From: Chlamydiota bacterium
GTDB lineage: Bacteria; Chlamydiota; Chlamydiia; Chlamydiales; Rhabdochlamydiaceae
Direction: 5' to 3'
DNA length: 64,000 nt
NCBI GenBank assembly: GCA_021772335.1
Contig: JAJFMD010000007.1
Span: 248,001-312,000, forward strand
Part shown: positions 19,028 through 29,146 of the stretch, in pieces
How the letters are laid out: each line of letters begins with the position of its first letter
How positions within the stretch are numbered: position 1 is the stretch's first letter
The notes under the pieces: generated by a model
The model's input: the letters and a program-made list of their open reading frames with translations, nothing else
Told to the model about the DNA's origin: nothing
Databases searched by the model: none
Program-made: the position numbers and the translations under genes

Positions 19028-19626
19028 AATTGAAGAAGTTAGCAGTCACTGGTGGGTTAGGATCTGGTAAATCCACAGTTTGTCAGCTGCTACAAGAATA
19101 TGGCAATGCCTATATCGTCGATGCAGACGAAATTGTTCATAAGCTGCTCTCTTCTGATGTTGGTATTATTCAAAAAGTCATTAATTTATTTGGTTCGGAT
19201 GTCATCGTTAACCAAAAAGTAAGCCGCGAAAAAATTGCAGAAAAGGTCTTTCAAGATCAAGGGTTACTAAAAAAGCTAGAAGAATTGCTACATCCAGCAG
19301 TTTCAAAGGAAATAGAAGAACTTTATCAACGAGTCAAAACACAATCTAACTACTCTTTATTCGTAGCCGAGATCCCTTTATTTTATGAAAGTTCTACTCA
19401 TTTTCCCTTTGAAACAGTTATTGCAGTTGCTGCCGATGAAAAGATTCGCAAAAACCGCTATGCAAAAAGTGAAAATGAATTTGTTCTGCGATCTAACCGC
19501 CTTTTAAGTGATGATCAAAGATGTAGCTATGCTCAATACATTATTAAAAACAACAGCAGCCTAGATGATTTAAGTCGCGTTGTAAAAAATTTAATCTCAA
19601 ATATTACGGAGAATGACCTTCAATGA
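19021..19626 (+). CDS. coaE: Dephospho-CoA kinase
   Basis: The start is uncertain. The frame has TTG at 19012, GTG at 19021 and TTG at 19030, but no ATG before the P-loop. GTG at 19021 gives an N-terminus like other chlamydial CoaE proteins, while TTG at 19030 is better spaced from GGGGAG (19014-19019). About 200 residues. The Walker [10 protein letters not shown] lies at the N-terminus, followed by [11 protein letters not shown] and LHPAVSKEI, the CoaE lid and substrate regions. It phosphorylates dephospho-CoA, the last step of coenzyme A synthesis. It overlaps the polA end and overlaps rho by 4 bp. Confidence 0.93.
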   Translation: MLELKKLAVTGGLGSGKSTVCQLLQEYGNAYIVDADEIVHKLLSSDVGIIQKVINLFGSDVIVNQKVSREKIAEKVFQDQGLLKKLEELLHPAVSKEIEELYQRVKTQSNYSLFVAEIPLFYESSTHFPFETVIAVAADEKIRKNRYAKSENEFVLRSNRLLSDDQRCSYAQYIIKNNSSLDDLSRVVKNLISNITENDLQ

Positions 19627-20996
19627 ACCAAGAAGATACTAAGAAGTCAAGCCAAGGGCATGACAAACTTATTCCACCCCCTGAAACTCTTGTAGCTCCT
19701 GCTGCACCTCAAGAACCTAGTGAACCCCAAGAACCTCCGACAATTACTAAGATTGCTGATTTGCAACGCATGCATATCGACGACATCTCCCAACTCGCTC
19801 GCAATCTAGGAATTAAAAATATTGGAACAATGACCAAATCGCAAATGGTCTTTGAAATTGTTAAAACTAAAGCAACAAGTCCAAACGAAATTCTCGTCGG
19901 CGAAGGAGTTGTTGAAATTCTACCTGATGGATTCGGCTTTCTACGCTCTCCAAACTACAACTACCTGCCCTCAGCAGAAGACATCTATGTATCACCCGCA
20001 CAAATTCGCCGCTTTGATCTTAAAAAAGGAGACACGGTTTACGGCACTCTTCGATCTCCTAAAGAAAAAGAAAAGTATTTTGCTCTATTGAAAGTAGAGA
20101 AAATCAACAATGAGCCACCAGAAAAGGCACGCGAACGCATTTTATTTGAAAACTTAACGCCTTTTTATCCAGAAGAACGCCTTGTTATGGAGACCACTAG
20201 CGATAAACTAAGTATGCGCGTACTTGATCTCGCTTCTCCAATTGGTAAAGGACAACGCGCTCTTATTGTCGCCCCTCCTCGCTCAGGAAAAACCATCATA
20301 CTCCAGGATATTGCCAATTCGATTAAGACTAACAACCCCGATACAACTTTAATCGTATTGATGATTGGTGAGCGCCCTGAAGAAGTGACCGACATGATAC
20401 GTCACGTCAGAGGGGAAGTGATCTCTTCCACTTTCGATGAGCCACCTGAACGCCATGTTCAAGTCGCTGAAATGGTCATTGAAAAAGCGCGCCGCTTAGT
20501 TGAATATGGCCATGATGTCATCATTCTTCTCGATTCTATTACACGTTTAGCTCGCGCCTTTAATACAGTCGAACCTCATTCAGGAAAAATCTTGACTGGT
20601 GGTATTGATGCCAATGCACTCCACAAACCGAAACGTTTTTTTGGTGCTGCGCGTAATATTGAAAAGGGTGGTTCTTTAACAATTATCGGTACAGCTCTAA
20701 TTGATACTGGCTCTCGCATGGATGAAGTGATCTTTGAAGAATTCAAAGGTACAGGAAACATGGAGCTAGTCCTCGATAGACGCTTAGCTGATAGACGCAC
20801 TTTCCCCGCTATCGATCTAATTAAGAGTGGTACGCGCAAAGAAGAGCTACTTTACCACCCAAGTGAACTCGAAAAAATCTATCTGATGAGACAAGCTGTT
20901 GCCGATCTTAATCCGATCGATGCGATGCATCTCTTGTTAGGAAGGCTGAAAAAAACGAAAAACAATATCGAATTTCTTCTTTCAATGAAAGATTAA
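19623..20996 (+). CDS. rho: Transcription termination factor Rho
   Basis: 457 residues. A low-complexity N-terminal tail rich in Pro, Glu and Gln (about 1-42) precedes the Rho N-terminal helical domain ([12 protein letters not shown]). The OB-fold RNA-binding domain follows with [16 protein letters not shown] near 100. The hexameric ATPase carries APPRSGKT, the Walker B-region [11 protein letters not shown], and the Q/R-loop segment [23 protein letters not shown]. It terminates untranslated transcripts in an ATP-dependent way. It begins inside the coaE stop (ATGA), ending the polA-coaE-rho run. The tail is not a canonical Rho insertion and is probably disordered. Confidence 0.97.
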   Translation: MNQEDTKKSSQGHDKLIPPPETLVAPAAPQEPSEPQEPPTITKIADLQRMHIDDISQLARNLGIKNIGTMTKSQMVFEIVKTKATSPNEILVGEGVVEILPDGFGFLRSPNYNYLPSAEDIYVSPAQIRRFDLKKGDTVYGTLRSPKEKEKYFALLKVEKINNEPPEKARERILFENLTPFYPEERLVMETTSDKLSMRVLDLASPIGKGQRALIVAPPRSGKTIILQDIANSIKTNNPDTTLIVLMIGERPEEVTDMIRHVRGEVISSTFDEPPERHVQVAEMVIEKARRLVEYGHDVIILLDSITRLARAFNTVEPHSGKILTGGIDANALHKPKRFFGAARNIEKGGSLTIIGTALIDTGSRMDEVIFEEFKGTGNMELVLDRRLADRRTFPAIDLIKSGTRKEELLYHPSELEKIYLMRQAVADLNPIDAMHLLLGRLKKTKNNIEFLLSMKD

Positions 20997-21068
20997 GATA
21001 TTGCTAAGATTCTGCTTTACGAATATAGTTCTCCAATTAGAAGATATACCTCTTCCAAGGAGGACTAT

Positions 21069-22685
21069 ATGAAGAAGCAGTTTCATGTTTTTTTTGTCTT
21101 ATTAATGATTGTTACAGCCTGCACAAATACCTCTTCAAAACCTCGTTCGAAAATCTTCAGGATGAATATCCGGATGGAGCCTCCAACGATGGATCCTCGT
21201 AAAGGAGGTGAAATTGTCTCATCCAGCTTACATTTCATTCTATTCGAAGGACTGACTCAACTTAATGAAGATGGAAGTGTCTCTCCAGCTCAAGCAGAAA
21301 CAATTGAAATTTCTGACGATCTAATAACATACACCTTTCATCTCAAAGAATGTTATTGGTCAAATGGAGATCGCGTCACCGCACAAGATTTTGAGAAATC
21401 CTGGAAAGACATTCTCTCTCCTGAGTTTCCTTCACGTAATGCTCATTTACTCTATCCAATCAAAAATGCCGAAGCTGCAAAACGAGGAGATCTCTCGCTA
21501 GATGACGTTGGAATTACCTCACTAAACGAAAAAACATTTGTTATTACTTTAGAAAAACCAACTTCATATTTTCTCAATTTAATTTCATTTTGCGTCTTTT
21601 TTCCCGTTAATTCTAAGGTCGATACTGAGCATCCAGATTGGATGTATAACCAAAGCGAACATTTTGTAAGCAATGGTCCTTTTAAACTGAAAAAATGGGA
21701 TCACAATAGCACAATCTTCGTTGAGCGCAATCCCCATTATTGGAATGCCGCTAATATCGATTTAGATGGAATCGAATTGCTGATGATTCCTGATGAAATG
21801 ACTGCATATCAAATGTATGAACAAGGAGAACTAGATTGTATTGGGGCCCCACTTTCAACAATTCCTATGGATGCTATTCCCAATTTAATCGCAACTAATC
21901 AGCTAAAAACCAATTCTATTCCTGGAACAATGTTATGCTCATTCAATGTTAATGAATTTCCTTTTCATAATAAAAATATCCGTAAAGCTTTTGGACTGTC
22001 TATAAATCGCCAAATGATCATTGATAACATCCTGCAATTGAATGAGTTCGTCGGCACTAGCATGATACCTCCTATGATAAAGACGGTTCAAGAACCACTA
22101 TTTTTTCGCGATCATGATATAGAAAATGCGCGCCAGCATTTTAAACAAGGTCTTGCCGAGTTAAATGTTTCGCAATCAGATTTAAAAAACCTGACGTTTA
22201 CCTACCCTTTCAATGAAATCAATCATCGTGTTGCTCAAACTTTCCAATATCAATGGAGAGAAGCACTTGGAATTGATGTTCAGCTCGAACAAGTTGACTT
22301 TAAGCTTATGTATGATCGAATTGCCAAAAGAGAACATCAGTTTGCTCTAACAAATTGGTATATGCAATATACCGATCCAATGAATATTTTAGAGCTCTAT
22401 AAGTACTCTCATAATGTTAAAAACACAACGGCTTGGGAAAACGAGAACTATATTAAACTTATCAATCAATCTTTCTATGATAAGACTGAAGAACAACGGA
22501 ATAAAACATTGACTCAAGCAGAATCATTTCTTCTTGAAGAAATGCCCGTAGCCCCTGTTGTTCATTTAAAAAGTTGTTATCTGACTAAACAACACGTCAA
22601 AGGCTACCAATTTATGCCTATCGGCAATCTATTCTATGGTAAAATTCGTATTGCTAAAGAGGATGAGGAACAATCCTCTGAATAA
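21069..22685 (+). CDS. oppA: Oligopeptide-binding lipoprotein, OppA-like copy 1
   Basis: 538 residues, extracellular solute-binding family 5. It has a lipoprotein signal MKKQFHVFFVLLMIVTAC with the lipobox Cys at 18, then the family-5 core: PTMDPRKG near 38, FEGLTQLNEDGSVSPAQAE, the YWSNGDRVTAQDFEKSW segment near 97, FVSNGPFKLKKW near 200 and a long C-terminal lobe. It would bind peptides outside the inner membrane and deliver them to an Opp permease that is not in this window. The ribosome site is a perfect AGGAGG. It is the first of three tandem paralogues. Confidence 0.92.
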   Translation: MKKQFHVFFVLLMIVTACTNTSSKPRSKIFRMNIRMEPPTMDPRKGGEIVSSSLHFILFEGLTQLNEDGSVSPAQAETIEISDDLITYTFHLKECYWSNGDRVTAQDFEKSWKDILSPEFPSRNAHLLYPIKNAEAAKRGDLSLDDVGITSLNEKTFVITLEKPTSYFLNLISFCVFFPVNSKVDTEHPDWMYNQSEHFVSNGPFKLKKWDHNSTIFVERNPHYWNAANIDLDGIELLMIPDEMTAYQMYEQGELDCIGAPLSTIPMDAIPNLIATNQLKTNSIPGTMLCSFNVNEFPFHNKNIRKAFGLSINRQMIIDNILQLNEFVGTSMIPPMIKTVQEPLFFRDHDIENARQHFKQGLAELNVSQSDLKNLTFTYPFNEINHRVAQTFQYQWREALGIDVQLEQVDFKLMYDRIAKREHQFALTNWYMQYTDPMNILELYKYSHNVKNTTAWENENYIKLINQSFYDKTEEQRNKTLTQAESFLLEEMPVAPVVHLKSCYLTKQHVKGYQFMPIGNLFYGKIRIAKEDEEQSSE

Positions 22686-22764
22686 CAAGCAACTAATCGT
22701 TTTGAATTAATGTGATTTTGTGTAATATATTTCACCTTAGAGTCTTAAGCCGAGGTCATCCTTC

Positions 22765-24336
22765 ATTTTAAAATATCTTCTTCCCGTTCTTTTACTTGTT
22801 GCTGCGTGCCAAAATCAGCAAAATTTTTCTGCTCCCGATAAAAAAATACTGCATGTAAATATTGTCCGAGATCCCCCAACTTTTGACCCTCGCAAAGGCG
22901 GTGATCTTATTTCATCTACAGTTCATTACCTTCTATTCGAAGGTTTGACGCGCCTAAACCCTGACTCTACTATAAGCCTTGCTCTCGCTCATTCCGTAGA
23001 TATCTCTGAAAATGAAAAAATCTATACCTTTACACTTCGGGAGGCATACTGGGAAAACGGTGATAAAATTACAGCATATGATTTTGAAAAATCGTGGAAG
23101 TCACTTCTTAGTCCTACTTTTCCCTCCCTCAATGCTCATCTTTTTTACCCAATTGAAAATGCTCAAGCAATTAAAATGGGAACTCTTCCCTCTGAAACTC
23201 TTGGAGTAGTATCACTCGATGAAAAAACCTTACAAGTCACTCTTGAATACCCCACTCCATATTTTCTTGAATTAACTGCATTCTGCTCCTTTTATCCTTA
23301 TAAATCTGGTCAAAACCTCTGTTTATCAAATGGCCCTTTTCGTATCAAAAGCTGGCAACCTCACAGAAAACTCCTCCTAGAGAAAAACCCCCAATATTGG
23401 AATCATAAGCACGTTGATCTTGATATAATCGATATGTTGATGATTGCCGATGAAACAACAGCTCTTCATTTATTTGAAAAAGGAGAACTCGATATTATTG
23501 GAGCTCCTTCATCACATCTTTCCAAAGACGCGCTCATTCATTTTTCTGATCAAATTCAGGCACATCCCTCAATAGCTACGATGCACTGCATGTTCAATAC
23601 AAAAAAATATCCCTTTAATAATCAAAACTTACGCAAGGCATTTGGGCTTTCAGTCAATAGAAGTGAAATTGTCAAACATCTCAGCCATCAAGCACAAACA
23701 CCTGCTCTTGAACTCGTTTCACCATTTCTTAATCCTTGTCCACAACAACCTCTTTTTACAGATCATTCTCTTGAAATCGCACGCGCGTATTTTGAAAGCG
23801 CTCTAAAAGAACTCAATATTGATAATCCTTCAAACCTCAAACTTACCTACCTCTATACTTCCAGTGATTTTAATAAGGAAATTGCCCTCATCCTTCAACA
23901 TCAGTGGCATCAAGCTCTAGGAATTTGGGTTAAACTTAAGCAAGTCGATTCCAAAATTATGATTGATAGATTAACCAGGGGTGATTTTCAATTTTCTCAA
24001 AGTACAATTTATCCCCAATACAACGATCCAATGAGTGTTTTAGAGCGTTTAAAATATGCGGATGTTCATAAAAACTATACTCAGTGGGAAAAAAAAGAAT
24101 ATATTGATTGCCTCAACAGCTCTTATTTCATTAAAAATAAAGAGCAACGGTTCCTTCAACTTAATCAAGCTGAAAAAATTGTATTAGACGAGATGCCATT
24201 ATGTCCTTTATTTCATCTAACTTATGCTTATATTGCTAAACCTCACTTGAAAAATCTTTTTTTTACACCTGTTGGCGGCATCTATTTCTCAACATTACAA
24301 ATCTCTTTAGATGATCAAAAAGAGAACATAAAATAG
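22765..24336 (+). CDS. oppA: Oligopeptide-binding lipoprotein, OppA-like copy 2, apparent ATT start
   Basis: The homology and the lipoprotein signal extend well upstream of the first conventional start codon (TTG at 22945). In frame from 22765 the sequence reads (I)LKYLLPVLLLVAAC, then a linker and HVNIVRDPPTFDPRKGGD, matching copies 1 and 3. No ATG, GTG or TTG exists between the in-frame stop at 22738 and 22945. A GAGG ribosome site ends 9 nt before ATT 22765, and ATT aligns with the ATG of copy 3 (MLKKYFLL). I therefore call 523 residues starting at ATT. ATT is a rare but known initiator (infC). Alternatively this is a start-codon mutation in a decaying copy; the rest of the frame is intact. 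Confidence 0.8.
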   Translation: MLKYLLPVLLLVAACQNQQNFSAPDKKILHVNIVRDPPTFDPRKGGDLISSTVHYLLFEGLTRLNPDSTISLALAHSVDISENEKIYTFTLREAYWENGDKITAYDFEKSWKSLLSPTFPSLNAHLFYPIENAQAIKMGTLPSETLGVVSLDEKTLQVTLEYPTPYFLELTAFCSFYPYKSGQNLCLSNGPFRIKSWQPHRKLLLEKNPQYWNHKHVDLDIIDMLMIADETTALHLFEKGELDIIGAPSSHLSKDALIHFSDQIQAHPSIATMHCMFNTKKYPFNNQNLRKAFGLSVNRSEIVKHLSHQAQTPALELVSPFLNPCPQQPLFTDHSLEIARAYFESALKELNIDNPSNLKLTYLYTSSDFNKEIALILQHQWHQALGIWVKLKQVDSKIMIDRLTRGDFQFSQSTIYPQYNDPMSVLERLKYADVHKNYTQWEKKEYIDCLNSSYFIKNKEQRFLQLNQAEKIVLDEMPLCPLFHLTYAYIAKPHLKNLFFTPVGGIYFSTLQISLDDQKENIK

Positions 24337-24429
24337 TTATATCTGAGAAAAACTATTGCACAAGGACCCTTCTATCTTTATAGTCGCTTATATTACTCTT
24401 TATCGGTTCTTTATTGAATAGAGGTTGTT

Positions 24430-26022
24430 ATGTTAAAAAAATACTTTCTCCTGCTTTTGATCCCAGCTATCTTCTTCTCAGCATGTAATAATAAACAACA
24501 GAAGAAAGAGCTTTTGCGCATTAATATCGTCCGAGAACCGATGACTCTCGATCACCGAAAAGCTCCTGATGTTTTATCTACCATGATGGGTTTTGTCTTT
24601 TTTGACGGCCTTATGCGCCTTGATAATACAGGGAAAACCTCTCCTGCTATTGCTAAATCTTATGAAATCTCTGAAGACCTTAAAACTTATACTTTTCATT
24701 TACGAGATACCTGCTGGTCAAATGGAGAGCCTGTTACCGCTTATGATTTTGAGAAATCTTGGAAAGATGTTCTAGATCCTGATTTCCCTGCCCCAAGCGC
24801 ACATTTATTTTATGTTATTAAAAATGGAGAACGCTCTAAACAAGGACTCGTCCCTCTTGAGGAAGTTGGCATCTATGCTCCAGATGAAAAAACCTTTGTT
24901 GTCGAGCTCGAACAACCAACACCCTTTTTTCTAGAGCTAACCTCCTTTAGCAACTTCTTTCCTGTCAATAGCGCTATTGATGCAACCAATCCCAATTGGA
25001 TGACCGAAGCAGGAAGCGACTTCATCTGCAACGGTCCTTTCGTATTAACAAAATGGACCCATGAAGACAAAATTGTAGCCGAGAAAAACCCTAATTATTG
25101 GAATCAAGACGAGGTCTCTTTAAATGGCATCGAAATGTTTATGGTCAATGATGAGATGACCGCCTTAAACATGTTTCAAAACCGCGAACTTGATATGATT
25201 GGAGCTCCCATGTCTCATATGCCAATCGATGCGATCCCGGAACTTCTCAAAACTAAACAGCTGAACTACTGCCCTTTGGCAAAAACAACATTTTGCAATT
25301 TCAATGTTAACCGTTTTCCATTTACCAATAAAAATATTCGCAAAGCATTTGCTTACGCCATTGATCGCCGTTCTATTGTAGATAATATCATGCAGCTCAA
25401 TGAACTTGTTGGAACAGGGCTCGTTCCACCCATTTTAAAAGGCAATCATTCTAACCAATTTTTTAAAGATAATGACAAGGAAAATGCCAAACTATTATTG
25501 AAAATGGGAATGGATGAGCTTGGCATCACACTATCTGATTTGCAAAACCTCACCTACTCTTATTTCCCCTATGAAGCAAATCATAACATTGCGCAAGCTC
25601 TACAACAGCGCTGGAAAAACGCTCTCGATATCAACGTCAAACTCGAACAAATCGACAAAAAAATCTTACTAGATATGTTGCGCCGTCGCGATTATGATTT
25701 TGCACAAACAACATGGCACGCCCAATATACCGATCAAATCAGTGTTTTAGATCGATTTAAAAAAGCAAATAATGTCAAAAACCATCCTCATTGGGAAAAT
25801 CGAGAATTTACACGCCTGATTGATCAATCCTACTATGATGCTACGATGGCAGATCGTGCTAAAACCCTAGAGCAAGCAGAGCAAGTCTTGCTTGAAGATA
25901 TGCCCTTAACGCCGCTCTTCCATATGATGTCAGCTTATATGCTCCAGCCTGAAATCAAAAACTTTGAGTACACACCAATCGGTTTCATTAATTTTAATAA
26001 AATTAAAATCGAACAACGGTAA
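24430..26022 (+). CDS. oppA: Oligopeptide-binding lipoprotein, OppA-like copy 3
   Basis: 530 residues with a lipoprotein signal ending in FFSAC and the same family-5 architecture as the two copies upstream: REPMTLDHRKAPD near 40, SYEISEDLKTYTFHLRDTCWSNGEPVTAYDFEKSW, DFICNGPFVLTKWT near 200 and PHWENREF near 457. The HRKAPD motif differs from the DPRKGG of the other copies, a sign of divergence in the ligand hinge region. GAGG lies upstream of the ATG. The next gene starts 3 bp after its stop, so it probably shares a transcript with the uncharacterised gene at 26026. Confidence 0.92.
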   Translation: MLKKYFLLLLIPAIFFSACNNKQQKKELLRINIVREPMTLDHRKAPDVLSTMMGFVFFDGLMRLDNTGKTSPAIAKSYEISEDLKTYTFHLRDTCWSNGEPVTAYDFEKSWKDVLDPDFPAPSAHLFYVIKNGERSKQGLVPLEEVGIYAPDEKTFVVELEQPTPFFLELTSFSNFFPVNSAIDATNPNWMTEAGSDFICNGPFVLTKWTHEDKIVAEKNPNYWNQDEVSLNGIEMFMVNDEMTALNMFQNRELDMIGAPMSHMPIDAIPELLKTKQLNYCPLAKTTFCNFNVNRFPFTNKNIRKAFAYAIDRRSIVDNIMQLNELVGTGLVPPILKGNHSNQFFKDNDKENAKLLLKMGMDELGITLSDLQNLTYSYFPYEANHNIAQALQQRWKNALDINVKLEQIDKKILLDMLRRRDYDFAQTTWHAQYTDQISVLDRFKKANNVKNHPHWENREFTRLIDQSYYDATMADRAKTLEQAEQVLLEDMPLTPLFHMMSAYMLQPEIKNFEYTPIGFINFNKIKIEQR

Positions 26023-26025
26023 GTT

Positions 26026-28215
26026 ATGATTAGTCAATATAGCGCTTGCCTACAAGATACATTTAAAAAAAGAAAGAAAGAGCCTCTTCTTTCAGAAAAC
26101 TCTTCATTACAGAAAGGGCCTTCTGATCTACTTAAAATTATCCCTTTTTTTGATCCAGATCTTCAAGAAGCTCCGCTATTTAGTCATTACATTTCTTTTA
26201 TTGAAAACCTTGTATTCGAACTACTCCCTCCACAACTTATGGAGAATCTTGAAAAAGCTAACTCTCCTCAAACAATTGGCCGCTGCTTCAACTCTCTCGA
26301 TCAAAATCTCCCTATTATTACCTGTTTCCCTCTCGATAAAACACCAAACACCTTCCGCTTTATTCTGCTCTGTAGCGCCGATTACACCTACGGAGTTGGA
26401 CGCTATATCTCGGATACCTTAAGCCGCTGGATGAATCCAGGCAAGCCTCTCCCTCTTTGTGCAGTACACTCTTTAAACTTCAGTTTTCGAGCGCGCCCAA
26501 AAAAAAGCTATTTCTTTCACCAATCCATTATGTGTGTCGAATCAGACAATGACCGTGAAACCATTATTAAAAATATTGAACAAATCATCCATGAAACCCG
26601 CCTTAATATCCTTTCTGTCTCTCATGCACGGAGTATTGTTGCGCTTAAAACCCTCTCATTTGATCAAAAAAAACTCGTTATAGAAGAAAATCTTGCATCA
26701 CTTCTCAATCGTTCCACCAAAGAAATTAAATCGAGCATCTTTGATCAAATGCATCAATTTCTTCTTAAACTCACTAGCGAAGATAAAATTGAACGCATCA
26801 AAAAAGAGTTTCATAGCCTGATCAATTCAAAACCCAATGTTTCCGATAAAGATATCTATTGCGAAGTCCAACATTTTATCGAACTCTTTGACGAATTCTT
26901 TACCGCCTACAGGCAACCACGCCATATCTCACGTCTGATCGCTTTTTGCTACCTCTTCCGCAAATCTATTCTTCGCGAAATCAAGCAAAATCCTAAAAAA
27001 AGACAGCACAGTATCAAACTTTTTAAATCGGAAATTCAAACCTCTTTAAACAAACGCCCTGTACTTGGCATCCTGATCACACTATCTCTTTTACAAGAAC
27101 ATGAGGTCTTTGAAGAAAAACATGCATTTGAAGCAGTGAAACATTGCCTGCCAAATGTCATCAAAATTGAAGGCTCTTTGATTATTGACCGTCGCGATCA
27201 ACACAGAATGTGTTTGCTTTATTTTGAAGTAGAAAAAAGCGATCAAAGTTCATTTGAACTCAGTGAACTCAAACAACTCCGTAACAAACTACCGCGTGAA
27301 ATCAAAGAAAGAATTGAAAACGTGATGCACCCAATTTTTATGCCACGTAACGAAGAAGAGATCATGCGCAATATCTTAATCCTCTCTGAACAACTCCAAT
27401 ACGTCAAAGATATACCTCAAGCGATGATCTCTTTCGAAAATCAATCTGCTAAAGAAATTGGGTTTACAATCATCCTACTTCGACTACTTAGCAAAAAAAC
27501 AACTCCCCTTAAAGAAGCGCTGCAACGCGCTAAATCATCTGTAAAATTTCAGGAATTTGAAGTTAAGAATGTCGGCATCATGCGCAAAAAATATATCAAA
27601 GAAGCAAATGTTTTTACCGTTAAAGTCGACAAAAAACCATTCTTGCGCAAAGACTATTCTCTAGACCTTTACAAAGCGCGTCAAATCGTCATGCAAGAAA
27701 TGTGCGCTGTCATTGGAGACATTCGCGATTTCAATGGAGGTATTCTTTCCAAACAACTCGAAGTTTTCCATGCCTTGAAAAACGCACTCTCTCCACTTAA
27801 AATCGACAATGATTTTCTTCTTGAAAACTATTTTTATTCCCTTACTCCACCTTTAAGCCGCAGTATTCTACCTCTCCATATTCTTAAAGATTTCTTTGTC
27901 ATGTTCTCAGATGTCAGTGAACACGACTTTAAAATGAAACGATATTTTTATAAAGAGCGCGCTGACGAAGAATTTTTGCTCATTGTTACAGCAACACCTT
28001 TCCCCATCATTCGTGAACAAATTTTCTCTGCTGTAAATAAAATCGAATTACCGTCTAATAACATTACCTTCTCCTTCGTTGACGTCTACGAATTCGCTTG
28101 TCTCGGCTATATCCTTCGCACAGAAGATTCCACCCAACGTTCTCGCCTTATCCAGGCGATTAAACACGTTCTTCATAGCTGTAATCATTTGACTAGCTCC
28201 CCTCCTCCAGAATAA
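26026..28215 (+). CDS. Uncharacterised 729-residue protein
   Basis: I do not recognise a family. The protein is large and soluble, without signal peptide or clear membrane segment, and rich in charged helices. An N-terminal third contains FRFILLCSADYTYGVGRYISDTLSRWM, which looks like a buried core. The middle (about 230-360) is helical. The C-terminal half has a strand-rich region HRMCLLYFEVEKSD near 400 and a module beginning YSLDLYKARQIVMQEM near 545 that includes DIRDFNGGILSKQ. The start is 3 bp after the third oppA stop, so it is cotranscribed with the peptide-binding genes. It may be chlamydia-specific (inference). Confidence 0.8.
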   Translation: MISQYSACLQDTFKKRKKEPLLSENSSLQKGPSDLLKIIPFFDPDLQEAPLFSHYISFIENLVFELLPPQLMENLEKANSPQTIGRCFNSLDQNLPIITCFPLDKTPNTFRFILLCSADYTYGVGRYISDTLSRWMNPGKPLPLCAVHSLNFSFRARPKKSYFFHQSIMCVESDNDRETIIKNIEQIIHETRLNILSVSHARSIVALKTLSFDQKKLVIEENLASLLNRSTKEIKSSIFDQMHQFLLKLTSEDKIERIKKEFHSLINSKPNVSDKDIYCEVQHFIELFDEFFTAYRQPRHISRLIAFCYLFRKSILREIKQNPKKRQHSIKLFKSEIQTSLNKRPVLGILITLSLLQEHEVFEEKHAFEAVKHCLPNVIKIEGSLIIDRRDQHRMCLLYFEVEKSDQSSFELSELKQLRNKLPREIKERIENVMHPIFMPRNEEEIMRNILILSEQLQYVKDIPQAMISFENQSAKEIGFTIILLRLLSKKTTPLKEALQRAKSSVKFQEFEVKNVGIMRKKYIKEANVFTVKVDKKPFLRKDYSLDLYKARQIVMQEMCAVIGDIRDFNGGILSKQLEVFHALKNALSPLKIDNDFLLENYFYSLTPPLSRSILPLHILKDFFVMFSDVSEHDFKMKRYFYKERADEEFLLIVTATPFPIIREQIFSAVNKIELPSNNITFSFVDVYEFACLGYILRTEDSTQRSRLIQAIKHVLHSCNHLTSSPPPE

Positions 28216-28286
28216 TAAAAGTCTATTCTTTTTAATTTAAAAGTTGTATACAGCGAAGTGTAGGGATTTACTCCCAAGGGATTTTT

Positions 28287-29123
28287 ATGCGCATCATTTC
28301 AACGATTATGTCATTTAGTGTTCTAGGTTATGGAGGATGGTGGCTCTATACCCACAACCCTGAAGTACGCTCAAAAGTAGAAGGAGTTGTCAATCGGGGA
28401 CAGTTCCATACATTAGAGCTTAACTACAGCGCTAGCCAAATCATGGAAACTCACCGCAAAGATCTTTTAAAAGACTCCCGCCATAAATATCTCGAGCCTG
28501 AACTTAAGTTCTTTCCTTATTTGCTAATGGAAGTCAAATACACAACAGAAGAAGATAAGACAAAAGAAGGAGTGATGCTCTGGGATCTCTCTGATGGAGA
28601 ACTACTCGTCAATACACGCGATTGGGAAAAAACACATGGCTTTGGTGATTTAATCAATGCCGATACCCAACCCCATGAATTTAAAATCATCACCTACTTA
28701 GCTAAAAAGGGAGGATCCACTGATCGTGAAAATTTATGCAATGCTCTACATTTAGAAAATGCTACCCTTGATGCTTGGATCGATAGCTGTAGACGTAAAA
28801 AACTGATCGTCCAATCTGGCAATCGCTACCGCATTCATCTACAAAATCCTAAATTGCATATGGTTCCCGAGACGAAGATCACCCAGTGGCTCGTTACTAA
28901 ACCTCAAAAAGATGCCCTATGCATTCCTTCCTGCTATTCTGTCTCACAAATCAGCCGTACTGCCAAGGCAGCGTTTGGTCAAGATTTTGCTATAGGTAAA
29001 ACAACCCATATCTATCTGCCAGTACACTGTATTGTCGTTGAAAATCCCGATGGTTCCATTAAAACCTCCCATTGGAACGCCCTCAATGGCAAAAAACTCT
29101 CCCGCAGCCACTATATCTACTAA
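28287..29123 (+). CDS. Uncharacterised membrane-anchored protein with a helical, winged-helix-like middle
   Basis: 278 residues. The N-terminal 25 residues form a hydrophobic anchor (TIMSFSVLGYGGWWLYTH). A middle region contains LMEVKYTTEEDKTKEGVMLWDLSDGELLVNTRDWEKTHGFGDLI. This is followed by a helix-turn-helix-like run EFKIITYLAKKGGSTDRENLCNALHLENATLDAWIDSCRRKKLIVQ near 130-175, which resembles a winged helix in pattern. I cannot name a family. A GGGATTTTT segment, not a strong ribosome site, precedes the ATG. It is separated by 71 bp from the gene upstream and is convergent with the minus-strand small ORFs. Confidence 0.78.
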   Translation: MRIISTIMSFSVLGYGGWWLYTHNPEVRSKVEGVVNRGQFHTLELNYSASQIMETHRKDLLKDSRHKYLEPELKFFPYLLMEVKYTTEEDKTKEGVMLWDLSDGELLVNTRDWEKTHGFGDLINADTQPHEFKIITYLAKKGGSTDRENLCNALHLENATLDAWIDSCRRKKLIVQSGNRYRIHLQNPKLHMVPETKITQWLVTKPQKDALCIPSCYSVSQISRTAKAAFGQDFAIGKTTHIYLPVHCIVVENPDGSIKTSHWNALNGKKLSRSHYIY

Positions 29124-29146
29124 TCAATCTTTTCCTTTTAGACTTA

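Noticed and set aside
22945-24336. Reading the second oppA as an N-terminally truncated pseudogene from TTG 22945
   Set aside because: The frame is continuous upstream through a complete lipoprotein signal, so an intact gene with an unusual start is the better reading.
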